A DNA stretch of 64,000 nucleotides from Erpobdella octoculata (lineage: Eukaryota; Annelida; Clitellata; Hirudinida; Erpobdellidae): positions 417,201-481,200 of the forward strand of contig OZ022242.1 of NCBI GenBank assembly GCA_963978895.1. The letters run 5' to 3'. The notes beneath the pieces are model-generated. The model saw only the letters and a program-made list of their open reading frames with translations. It made no database searches and was not told the DNA's origin. Position numbers and translations under genes: made by a program. Numbering within the stretch: the stretch's first letter is position 1; each line of letters starts with the position of its first letter. Positions 12,224-22,961 of the stretch are shown piece after piece.

Positions 12224-12987
12224 AATTATTAGATATACATGTACCTAAATGAAATTCACGTATATATGGAACGCAGGTGTTAAATGTTTTTAACAGAGGC
12301 GCGTGATGATTAAAAGTATAAACAAACAAACGGTGTAACTAAATACAGCATCGGCCTATAAATACCGCATTGGCCTATAAATACCGCAATGGCCTATAAA
12401 TACGCATCGACCAATCAGAGTCATTTTGAAGCTAACTGCTCGTATCAACTTCGTTCTATTTGGTAAAATATATAGATTAGTTTAAACTTGTTAAAGATAA
12501 GTTTATTGAAATACTTTTTTAATTATATGATTTAAAAATGACTGTTGTTGGTATTATAGTATTATTTAGTTTTACCCACAATCAGACACAGAGCTTAAAA
12601 TAACAATGTATTATTTAGGAAAAGACTAACAAAATGTTAGCTGCACATTTGAAAATTTTGTGCATTTAAATTTTTGTTTGTATTATTTAAAAATAATAAT
12701 TATAAAATTTGGCAATTTTTTAATAGAAATAGCAAATACACTTAAAACAAATTATTTTTTTTAAATGTTTAGACAATTTTTAATTATAAAAATTGCAATA
12801 CTTTACTAAATGTATTTATAAGAAACTATCCTAAAACAGTCCATCACCTGTAAAACAGCCATGTGTGCTGAAGTTTATTTTTACTTTATTTTTCAGCTTC
12901 CTTGCCGTTATTTGTCTAATATAAGTTGTAAAGTGGCTTTCGAACATTTATAACGTTTCGGATATTGCCGATATTGTCATCATAAAG
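12224..12987. promoter_or_regulatory. Bidirectional intergenic region with triplicated TATA-like unit
   Basis: This 764-bp spacer separates the divergent Treacle-like (minus) and UBL4A (plus) start codons. At 12345-12410 a roughly 21-bp unit, GGCCTATAAATACCGCATT, is repeated about three times, giving three TATAAATA motifs. A CCAATCAGAG box follows at 12411-12420. These resemble core-promoter elements and lie about 130-190 bp upstream of the minus-strand start. Transcription start sites cannot be seen from sequence. Confidence 0.35.
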
Positions 12988-15321
12988 ATGAAAATAATAG
13001 TGAAAGTTTTAAATGGTGCCGACGCCCGATTTGCGGTTAATAAATATTGTGTTTTGTTGCAGACACTCTTTCTTGGAGTTTAATAATTTAAAATTACATT
13101 TCACAATTTTTTAATTAAATTAACTAAAAATTTGGTATTTTTTCACAATTATCGGCCCTGCTATTATTCGATCGGATCTCCAAAGACAAAAGGGCAAGCA
13201 AAAGGCAAAACCATACCATAATAATTATTATTATTAGGGCCTAATAACAATAAGAAAGTCTCCTCAGTCATGCGTGTGAAGTTAGCAATATTGCTGGCCA
13301 TGCAAATTAAAAAAGAAGAATTTTTGTGCACTGGGGCTGTGCTATACATAGTTGGATGAGATTTTGAAAATGGAATCTAATGGTATAATTGGTTTTTCTT
13401 TGGTTCAACAAATAAAAATGTTATAAGCAAAAAAAACGACGATTTTTCGACCAAAATTGCATAAAGTAAGCCTTAGCTCTTCTCTGAGAAATTATAACTG
13501 TTTCTTAACTGCTGCACTGGGATTATTCAAGATGCTTGTTTTCAGATAGTTCAATTTCTAATCCAACGAAGTAATTCTCGCTTCTATAACTTAATAAATA
13601 AAAAGTTATCGAATAAAACGTCGGACCGTATACCGATTTCTTTCAGCGAATCGAAGCGTAAACAAACACTAGGGAGCATACGATTGGACAAACGAGTCTG
13701 GTTCGCTGCGGCTTGTCCAATCATATGCTCCTCGGTGTTTGTTTACGTTTCGTTTCAATGGTAGAAATCGGTATTGAACCCTAGTACTCCGTATAGCTAA
13801 GCCGGTGTCTAAATCACTAGACCAACACGTCTCACAAATATATATATATATATTATATTTGTAGGTTACCGAGAATACCACGGTTCCAGAACTGAAGGAA
13901 CTAGTCGCTCAACATCTCGACATACCCTCCTCCCAACAACGACTTCTCTACAAAGGCAAGCTGTTGCAAGGTCGGGCGAATTTCCATAATTAGATATGAA
14001 TATGTAAATTACTATTCGTTTATTTCAAGTGTTTCGTATCTGAGGAACGTTAGCCAGGCTTATTTTTGCGTATGCTGAATGGTTACCGGTGGTTTGGAAA
14101 ACACATTTTCTGTGCTTGTCTTGACTTCTGTATCCTCGCTTGCCTGGAGGGATTTTAAAAGAGAGAAGTGTGATTGAGTGAAATGTATTCTCAATATTAT
14201 AATAAATACACATAACTTTTCTATAACGATACATAAACTTTCCGATAACGCCCGGGTGGAAGTTCAATGCATTAAAATTTGGAAACGTTTCCGTTTTAAG
14301 TTTCATTCAATTTAATATTTCATTCTATCAATTATAATTGTAGTTTTTTTTTTACTTATAAATAGTAAATTGAGAATTTCTATAACAATTTGTCACCGCA
14401 TTCACACACTCTTTCAGACAATTCAACCCTGAAGCTCAGCGGCATAGAAGCTGAAAGCAAGATCACAGTCACAGTGAAACCCGGCGTCTCTGTCCCTCTG
14501 CAATCTAGGACCGTCTCCCAATGTGCCCAACCGACCTCCGGGGTTGTCGAACTCCCCGCGGATCCTGCCGACGGGGCCCCCATTGATCTGAGTGCAAGGA
14601 AAAACTCTAAATTCACGGAGGAATTGATGAAATTGCTCAGCAAACATTTCAGGCCGACCGACATGGATAAAGTTTACGAACAGTTCATGAAAGTTAGATA
14701 TTCTTGATTTCAGTATTATTTGCTTCATTTCTTCTTGGATTTAACCACAGCATAAAGAAAGGGCTTAACCACAGTATAAAGAGGGGGAGGGAATGGTTTA
14801 GGGACTGAAGTCTTCAAGGATGAGAGAAAAACTTTTTAAAGACTTGAGTAGCAAAAAAATAATATTCTCAAAAGAAGATTCTTCCCCTGTTTAGAGATGA
14901 AAAATGATTTCTTTTTACATTTTGTTATCTTCTTTTATACAGCTAGGCATAACCAAACCCCAAGCTCAATTGTTCCTAGTATTTGTCCAAAGCTTTGCTT
15001 GTTGGCATTTATATTGTTCTCCCATTTTTTTAATAAACTTGTTTTCAGTACTTGTCTTAACCGTAATATCAAAAGTACTTTAAAATAAAAGTTTTAATAT
15101 TTTTTTAGTTTGACAAAATGAATTGTATTATGTCAATTTAGTAAAACTTTTTTGTTTTTGCTTCTGATTACAATTTCATTGATACAATTTTTACTCAATA
15201 TAATTCATGACACATCTATTTATTTCCTGGGCAGAACTGGAATCAAAAGATAAAGTACCTCTCTTTGCAAGAGATAGAAAATCTGGCCTCCATTAATCAG
15301 CAGCAGCAAATGATGCCTTGA
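12988..15321 (+). CDS. UBL4A: UBL4A/Get5 homologue, ubiquitin-like plus TUGS domain
   Basis: Four exons, 12988-13035, 13865-13970, 14418-14692 and 15235-15321, join in phases 0, 1 and 0 to give 171 aa (human UBL4A is 157 aa). Exons 1-3 encode a ubiquitin fold (residues 1 to about 75): MKIIVKVLNGADARFA, then VTENTTVPELKELVAQHLDI, QQRLLYKGKLLQ and a KITVTVKP end strand. The C-terminal part (FTEELMKLLSKHF, MDKVYEQFMK, then YLSLQEIENLASI) matches the TUGS segment of UBL4A. In mammals that segment binds BAG6 in the complex that hands tail-anchored membrane proteins to the GET pathway. The short first exon was placed because it ends in phase 0 at a GT and restores the first beta strand. It is the only plus-strand gene in the left half. 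Confidence 0.9.
13629..13772. repeat. Imperfect foldback repeat in UBL4A intron 1
   Basis: Arms of about 60 bp start ATACCGATTTCT and end ATTGGACAA. They are inverted around a spacer of about 20 bp, and both contain CGTAAACAAACAC. The transcript would form a long hairpin. It is probably a MITE remnant. Confidence 0.7.
13773..13840 (-). mobile_element. tRNA-derived SINE head, relic
   Basis: Read on the minus strand, TGGTCTAGTGATTTAGACAC (A-box-like) is followed 30 bp later by GGGTTCAATAC (B-box-like). This is the arrangement of a tRNA-type pol III promoter. No full cloverleaf was seen, so it is called a SINE head rather than a tRNA gene. Confidence 0.5.
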
Positions 15322-16238
15322 CAGTTTCATTTTCACATTCTCAAGGAAAAGCTATTTTGAAAGAATATATTAACGAATGGTTTAGCACAACTGTAAACTA
15401 CACGTACTCACAATAACTTTACAAAACCACTGCCACATTTAACACCCGTAAATAAATTATGTTGTAATAATTTTGTTCGATCGCCGAATACTTTTCAGCA
15501 GCTAATCGGCCTCGGCGTCTCTCTTCATTATTGAAACACAGAAAAGTTCAATGTGTATTTATTTTTTAATATATCGTTCAGGGAGTTTTTTTTTCGTTCG
15601 TTTGTTCGTGTTGATGCAAAATACAGATTAATTAAAAATACTAACTAAAAAATACGTTTTAAGTGGCCTCGAAGTTTGTTGATGGATTTATAAAGGTAGT
15701 CGAAATTCCTTCATAATAATAATAATGAATTTATATAGCGCCAGATAAGTCAGAGGCGCTTACGAAGGTTCCTTTGGATCGGAAACTTCGAAGAACACGC
15801 TATTTTCATAGACATGAGAAAGCAATGCGAGTGAACTCCTTGCCTAAGGGAGTTACGCTGGTGACGCAGGTGAGGCTTGAACTGCCGACCTAACGATCAA
15901 CAGGCGAGCGCTCTACCGCTCTGCCACCAGCGCCTCATGAACTTTTTACTGCCTTATTGATGTCTCATGTAACAATAACTACAATTTGTTTTTCATTAGT
16001 AACTTTTTTTTAATGCCTTGGACATAACAGTCATTTCTATGGTCCTTTGAAGTACCTCATAGTGGGATTATACTGTATATACATTTTCTATAGGCTTCAA
16101 GTCTCTAGGAAGAAAATCTCGTAAAAAAGATTATAATTATTATCATCATAATAATTATATAACACAAAACCACCATGAACAATCATAATTAAATAGCAGA
16201 CTCATAAAACATCAAGTAAGAAAACAACAGTTGTTTAA
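15322..16238. other. Convergent intergenic region with a SINE
   Basis: This is the 3' flank of UBL4A and the 3' flank of NOLC1. It contains the SINE at 15715-15935; the rest is AT-rich with no recognised feature. Confidence 0.6.
15715..15935 (-). mobile_element. tRNA-derived SINE with LINE-type 3' tail
   Basis: On the minus strand it begins GGCGCTGGTGGCAGAGCGGT (A box), then GGCAGTTCAAGCCTC (degenerate B box) and GCGTCACCAGCG. It ends with CTGGCGCTATATAAATTC and an ATT-repeat tail. The 3' tail closely matches the end of the LINE fragment at 56480-56980, as expected if that LINE family's reverse transcriptase mobilised this SINE. Related heads occur at 43507, 49193 and 63203. Confidence 0.8.
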
Positions 16239-19200
16239 TCAGTCATTGAACTTGATGGAGCAGATTTCTTGAGTGATCTCTCCACCCCTGTGACTTGATC
16301 CTCTCTTCTTCTTCGTCTTTTCGTGTCGGAAAGACTTGCCCTTGACAGACATGAGGTCGTTGATCGCTTTCTCGGAGTAACTCCTTGAGCCGATCTGGGC
16401 AATTTTTTAATCAATCGACGAAATGAAAATATGACGACGTCAGACAGATTTATTACACGCCACAAAATAGTTAGACGTTTCAGAAACGGAATGAGAACAG
16501 AATGAACAATGGCTATTTACAAGATGATAGAATAATGAAACCTAGAATATCTGCAACACAGCCAAAATTTCACAACACATGGCTATTTCTATTCTTCATT
16601 ATAACGACAAGCTTAATTACTTTTTAAATAAAATAATTGAAATTCAATTAAATAATTAAAATACTCTATTGTATGACACTATAAAAAATATAAACGTTTT
16701 TCATCAACTAACCATATCGACGGACATATTCTTGAAGCAGTCTTCAACGTTCACATTTTCTTCCCTGACTCGTTTGAACGGCGAATTGGTCTTTTTCTAC
16801 AGGTGGAGGAGAATAAAGACAACAATGAAGCCAAATTGACAAAAAAAAAACAGAGTAACTTCATCGCCTGTCACCTCACCACTGTCACTTTCATTAACGC
16901 GTTATTTGTCAACTATGCCAAGCATAACAACAACTGGCAGAAGCTGTAGTGTAAGCTTTGAGCCAGAAATAAAATATTTACAACTCTTTACAAAAACCTT
17001 GAATGGGACTTGATACACAAAGGAATACAAATATACCTAATTAGTTATTGCTGATTACATCATGAGTATGTATTAATTGATGTAACACACAACAGAAGCA
17101 CCAGTAGTTATACATCATATTTAAACAAATTTTGGCGTAACTATAACTGTACCGTTTTAGGCTTATTAGAGCAGCATTTATCTGGATTGTGTATCCAGTT
17201 GTTATATCAAGATATCCTTGACCAGAACTATAACTATGTACATAGACCATTACTCTTTAGAACAGATAATATCACTTTTATATGGACTATTGAACTTTAC
17301 GCTATCAACTACTTATTACATTAATGAGAAATCCTCAGGCGATTGATTACCTTCGTTCCACCTGGAGTTGTCGCAGGTGTGTTGTTCTTGGAATCTCCGC
17401 CGCCGAATCTTGAGGTGTTGTTTGGCGTGGTGAAAGCCTCGCTCTTTGCGTCATTGGCTACTTTGGACTTTTTCGCAGCAGGTTCCTCGTCAGACGAGCT
17501 GTCATCTTGAGACGATTCACTTTTCCTCTTTTGTACAGGAGTCGATTTTGCCGAACTGGCAGCTTTATCGGCCGATTTAATTTGGAATGTAGGCCTATCG
17601 TCGGCCCAGTCGCTACTGTCCGAAGAAGATCCGGATGGAATTTTGGCTTCTTCATCTTCTGAAGATGAGTCATGTCCGTTGGCTGGTTTAGCTTTAACAG
17701 CGGAATCCTTTGATGTAGCTTTAACGGCAGCTGACTTTGGTGTTGCTTTAGCAGCTGGTGTAGTTGGCTTTGCTGCAGTCTTCTCATCTTCTGAATCACT
17801 GTCTGATGATGATTCTGCTTTCTTGGCAGCAGCTGGAGATTTTGCTGGAACTGCTGCATTAGCTGGAGCAGCAGCCTTTGGTGTTGCTTTCGCAGCTGGT
17901 TTGGCTGCAGGCTTCTCATCTTCTGATTCACTGTCCGAAGATGATTCTGCTTTCTTAGCAGCAGCCTTTGGTGTTGCTTTCGCAGCTGGTGTAGTTGGTT
18001 TGGCTGCAGTCTTCTCATCTTCTGAATCACTGTCTGATGATGATTCTGTTTTCTTGGCTGCAGCTGGAGATTTTGCTGGAACTGCTGCATTAGCTGGAGC
18101 AGCAGCCTTTGGTGTTGCTTTCGCAGCTGGTTTGGCTGCAGGCTTCTCATCTTCTGATTCACTGTCTGAAGATGATTCTGCTTTCTTAGCAGCAGCTGGA
18201 GATTTTACTGGAACTGCTGCTTTAGCTGGAGCAGCAGCCTTTGGTGTTGCTTTCGCAGCTGGTTTGGCTGCAGGCTTCTCATCTTCTGATTCACTGTCTG
18301 AAGATGATTCTGCTTTCTTAGCAGCAGCTGGAGATTTTGCTGGAACTGCTGCTTTAGCTGGAGCAGCAGCCTTTGGTGTTGCTTTCACAGCTGGTGTAGC
18401 TGGTTTGGCTACAGGCTTCTCATCTTCTGATTCACTGTCTGAAGATGATTCTGCTTTCTTAGCAGCAACTGGAGATTTTGCGGGAACTGCTGCTTTAGCT
18501 GGAGCAGCAGCCTTTGGTGTTGCTTTCACAGCTGGTGTAGCTGGTTTGGCTACAGGCTTCTCATCTTCTGATTCACTGTCTGAAGATGATTCTGGTTTCT
18601 TAGCAGCAGCTGGAGATTTTGCGGGAACTGCTGCTTTAGCTGGAGCAGCAGCCTTTGGTGTTGCTTTCACAGCTGGTGTAGCTGGTTTGGCTACAGGCTT
18701 CTCATCTTCTGATTCACTGTCTGAAGATGATTCTGGTTTCTTAGCAGCAGCTGGAGATTTTGCTGGAACTGCTGCTTTAGCTGGAGCAGCAGCCTTTGGT
18801 GTTGCTTTCACAGCTGGTGTAGCTGGTTTGGCTACAGGCTTCTCATCTTCTGATTCACTGTCTGAAGATGATTCTGGTTTCTTAGCAGCAGCTGGAGATT
18901 TTGCTGGAACTGCTGCTTTAGCTGGAGCAGCAGCCTTTGGTGTTGCTTTCGCAGCTGGTGTAGTTGGTTTGGCTGCAGGCTTCTCATCTTCTGATTCACT
19001 GTCTGAAGATGATTCTGCTTTCTTAGCAGCAGCTGGAGATTTTGCTGGAACTGCTGCTTTAGCTGAAGCAGCAGCCTTTGGTGTTGCTTTCACAGCTGGT
19101 GTAGCTGGTTTGGCTACAGGCTTCTCATCTTCTGATTCACTGTCTGAAGATGATTCTGGTTTCTTAGCAGCAGCTGGAGATTTTGCTGGAACTGCTGCTT

Positions 19201-21887
19201 TAGCTGGAGCAGCAGCCTTTGGTGTTGCTTTCGCAGCTGGTGTAGTTGGTTTGGCTGCAGGCTTCTCATCTTCTGATTCACTGTCTGAAGATGATTCTGC
19301 TTTCATAGCAGCAGCTGGAGATTTTGCTGGAACTGCTGCTTTAGCTGGAGCAGCAGCCTTTGGTGTTGCTTTCGCAGCTGGTGTAGTTGGTTTGGCTGCA
19401 GGCTTCTCATCTTCTGATTCACTGTCCGAAGATGATTCTGCTTTCTTAGCAGCAACTGGAGATTTTGCGGGAACTGCTGCTTTAGCTGGAGCAGCAGCCT
19501 TTGGTGTTGCTTCCACAGCTGGTGTAGCTGGTTTGGCTACAGGCTTCTCATCTTCTGATTCACTGTCTGAAGACGATTCTGCTTTCTTAGCAGCAGCTGG
19601 AGATTTTGCTGGAACTGCTGCTTTAGCTGGAGCAGCAGCATTTGGTGTTGCTTTCACAGCTAGTGTAGCTGGTTTGGCTACAGGCTTCTCATCTTCTGAT
19701 TCACTGTCTGAAGATGATTCTGCTTTCTTAGCAGCAGTCTTTGGTGTTGCTTTCGCAGCTGGTGTAGTTGGTTTGGCTGCAGGCTTCTCATCTTCTGAAT
19801 CACTGTCTGAAGATGATTCTGCTTTCTTGGCAGCAGCTGAAGATTTTGCTGGAACTTCGGTTTTAGCTGCTTTTGGTGTACCCTTATCAGCTGTCTTTAT
19901 TGGAGCCTTAGCAGTTTCCGTTGGCATAGGCTTAGCAGCAGTCTTCTCATCTTCTGAATCCTCACTGTCAGAGGATGATTCAGGTTTTTTAACTACAGCT
20001 GGAGATTTAGCTGCAATTGCTGACTTAGCTGGAGCTGTGGCCTTCGGTGTAGGTTTAGCAGCAGTTTTCTCATCTTCTGAATCATCACTATCTGATGATT
20101 CAGTTTTTTTAGCGACTTTAACCGGAGTTGCTGTCTTTGATGCATTTCCTCTCTCAGGATCCACCACTGTGTCTACTTCCATAGACTCCAGCTTTGGATC
20201 GTTATTTGACTTGGATTTCTTGGTTGGCTTTTTGACAGCTTCTTTAACCTCTTCATCGCAAGTGGTACTGCCAGATTTGAACTTCTTTCCAGAAACGGCT
20301 TCAGTAGATCCGCTTAGCTTCCTCTTTTTATTTTGCTTTCCCTCTGTACTGAAAATATCGAAAATCATATTTTGACATGAATAAAATCATTCGAGTTTTC
20401 AAAACACAGATTTGGTTAAGCATATCTTATTTAAAAAAAAACTAATTAAAGCACGTCATACCGACCTTTTAAATTTGGAAAACAATTCCTTCAGGTTCAC
20501 TCCGGACTCGCCATCTTTGCCCTGCATAATGCAAGTACAGCTTTACAGACACCAAGAATAACAATTTACATTATTAAGATAAAACCTAAAAAAAAGTCTT
20601 TCAAACATCCCTTATATTTCAGGATTCGTTTGCTTTTCATATAACTGCAAAACTTTCTTTTAAAACGAATTTTAGTGCATTTTTAGAAACCTTTTTCCTA
20701 AAAACTTCGCTTAATAATACACTTTGGCCGGTTTGTGAGGAAATAAACTAGACAATGTTGGAAGTTCTGGTTTTTCGTGCTTCGATGTTATTCTAAAAGC
20801 CGTTTTTTTTAATTTTTCTGAGCTAAGAATATTTGTTTCATACAAAAGAAATATTTCCTTCTTGGCTAGCTATTGTTTAACATGATTAATAATGAATTTA
20901 AAATTCAATTATATTAAAAACCGACATAATTGAATTTTAAAGGTAATTTATATTTAGTTTGCATTTCAGCACAAAGTAAACAACAATAATTAGTAGTACA
21001 AAAAAACTTATTTTGATGTAAATTTTAAATAAAAACAAAACTATTTTTAATCGTAAGTATTGATAAATTTATAAAATAAAGAAAAGCTAAGCAATTTAAT
21101 GTGATGCACCAAAGTCCTTGCAATTATTCATTTATATAATTATGTTTGATTTCTTGTTTTTTCAAAACATTTAATTGATTGATTGCATTGTCCTGAGGAG
21201 CAAGCCTATATTCAGTATATTCCAAATTTCAGCTTGAATAGATGATGGGAAATTTGCAAATATTCAATTTCAAGATTTGCAAATATTCAATTTCAAGATT
21301 TGCAAACATTCGAATAAGCAAGATCAGTTAGGTTAATATAAGGACTTTAAATAACACATGGTAAAGTTTCACATTAACGGCACTACATTTTTTCTGCTTA
21401 GAAAAAAATGTGGCAACACATGCATAAGAAAACTTGAATTATATCAAGATTTAGAACAAAAAATAACGTTTATCGAACATTTAGAAACCTTTAGAAGTGA
21501 TAAAATTTGAATGTTTTGAATATATGAAATTTTTAAACATTAAATTATTCTTTATTTCAATAAAAAAGCTATCATGGGAACACGCTCGCGAATCCTGAGA
21601 CTGTATTACTCCGCCGATTCTAAAAATAATTTGCCGATAATGTGAAACTTTAGCAAACGCACAATCGCGCTTACGAAAATTTTTCTAAAGTTTATATGTG
21701 CACGTGCCGGTAGGTTCGTCTTGTAAAAAACCTAACTCTTCTACTAATATACTATGAAAAATCTTACCAAATTAGCTTTCTTTTTCAACAACTGAGCAAC
21801 GTCTTTCAACTCCTCCTGTTGATTAAGATACTCGTAAATAGATCGGTTAAACTGAGTGCGATCGGCGTTTTCGTCCATGTTGGCCAT
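16239..21887 (-). CDS. NOLC1: Nucleolar and coiled-body phosphoprotein 1 (Nopp140)
   Basis: Five minus-strand exons: 21768-21887, 20466-20521, 17351-20348, 16713-16796 and 16239-16394. All phases agree and give 1137 aa. Exon 1 encodes a LisH-like motif ([20 protein letters not shown]). Exon 3 encodes about 18 units alternating a Lys/Ala/Pro-rich linker ([18 protein letters not shown]) with an acidic serine block ([13 protein letters not shown]). Exons 4-5 encode the diagnostic SRP40 C-terminal domain: [16 protein letters not shown], then [20 protein letters not shown] and a final SIKFND. Family knowledge: Nopp140 is a nucleolar/Cajal-body chaperone of box C/D and H/ACA snoRNPs, heavily phosphorylated by CK2. 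It is larger than human NOLC1 (about 700 aa) because of repeat expansion. The start codon at [11 protein letters not shown] was preferred to an upstream in-frame ATG because LisH proteins start close to the motif. Confidence 0.95.
17750..19850 (-). repeat. In-frame coding minisatellite of NOLC1
   Basis: Tandem units of about 141 bp (47 aa) with shorter variants of about 96-132 bp encode the linker plus acidic block of NOLC1. Many neighbouring units are almost identical at DNA level, which indicates recent unequal exchange or slippage within the coding array. All unit lengths seen are multiples of three. Confidence 0.9.
21240..21310. repeat. Short tandem repeat upstream of NOLC1 exon 2
   Basis: About three copies of a GCAAATATTCAATTTCAAGATTT-like unit lie in NOLC1 intron 1. 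Confidence 0.7.
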
Positions 21888-22961
21888 GTTTAACGATAAT
21901 AAATAACTTTCGCTGTTGAAGCGTGAGCTGAAAACAAATTTTAGCATTATCTATGCTTCACACAAGATTAAATTGAGCCTAAACTATTAAGCTGTTTTTT
22001 ATCTAATTTTTTATTACATTTTTTTAAATTTTTTATTTTAGCCTATTTTAAATTTTTTGAGTATATATGAGCGTTCAAAAGGGACGCTATAGAAAACTTT
22101 GATTAATCGAAATCAATTTCACTTAATATAGCGTTTTTTTGAATGATTAACAGTAGAAGCTCTAAAACCTAACTTATGGGTGATTATAACAAGATCTTTT
22201 AAATATTAGGGAGATGTAGAATTTTTAATTTTAAACATAATAAGACATATTTTAAAAATCACTCTATATCTAAGAGGTGACCAGTGCAGAAGGAAAGAAA
22301 TGAGTGATGAAGACATAGTGAGAGAAGGTGGAAGAGAAAGGAACAAAAATAAGAAAAAGAGAATTTGCTAAAAAAATGCGTTGCAGAAAATGTAAAAGCA
22401 TAATGCTCTTTAAGTATCCCTAGCATTATTCCTACCATCCAGAGCCAGTCCATGCCTGACTATCATGGAAACAAAGTTTATCTTTGATTCCACATGTCAG
22501 CAGTGCATGAACAGAAGTATATGTATAAATAAACATGTAAATATGCATATATAAGCAGTAATGTACCTGAACACTTTAGCTAGTAACCTTTAGCAGTACC
22601 CTTAAACATCTCATGCTCACGTCATGTCACAAAATTCTTTTTATAGTAAGAGACAATAAAGAAGAAATGAAAAAGACTGTTTTTTGCCACACACCATCTT
22701 CAACAATATCATAAATTTGAATTACTTCAACTATTTTCAATTCACAAAGTTTAATAATTTAACAAATTCTTTAAAAAAAAAAAGCAAAACGTTGAGAGTT
22801 TGCTTGCTTGTCGCTCGCCGGTGCAAGTCGCTGGTCGGTACGGTTATTGAGGAAGTCAACAAGTAAACAAAGTGTAGCAGTTCGGATCTCGCGAAACAAA
22901 ATCGGAGTCGAAAGCAAACAAAATTAGTATAAAGACAAAGACACGCGAGATGAGAACACCA
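21888..22961. other. Intergenic spacer, NOLC1 to TRIM gene
   Basis: No gene, repeat family or mobile element was recognised in this AT-rich stretch. It must contain the NOLC1 promoter and the TRIM 3' UTR. Confidence 0.5.

Noticed and set aside
17643..20375. 910-aa plus-strand open frame rich in AGVAFAAGV and SSSDSLSED
   Set aside because: It is the antisense shadow of the NOLC1 repeat exon, whose splice phases and SRP40 domain fix the coding strand.
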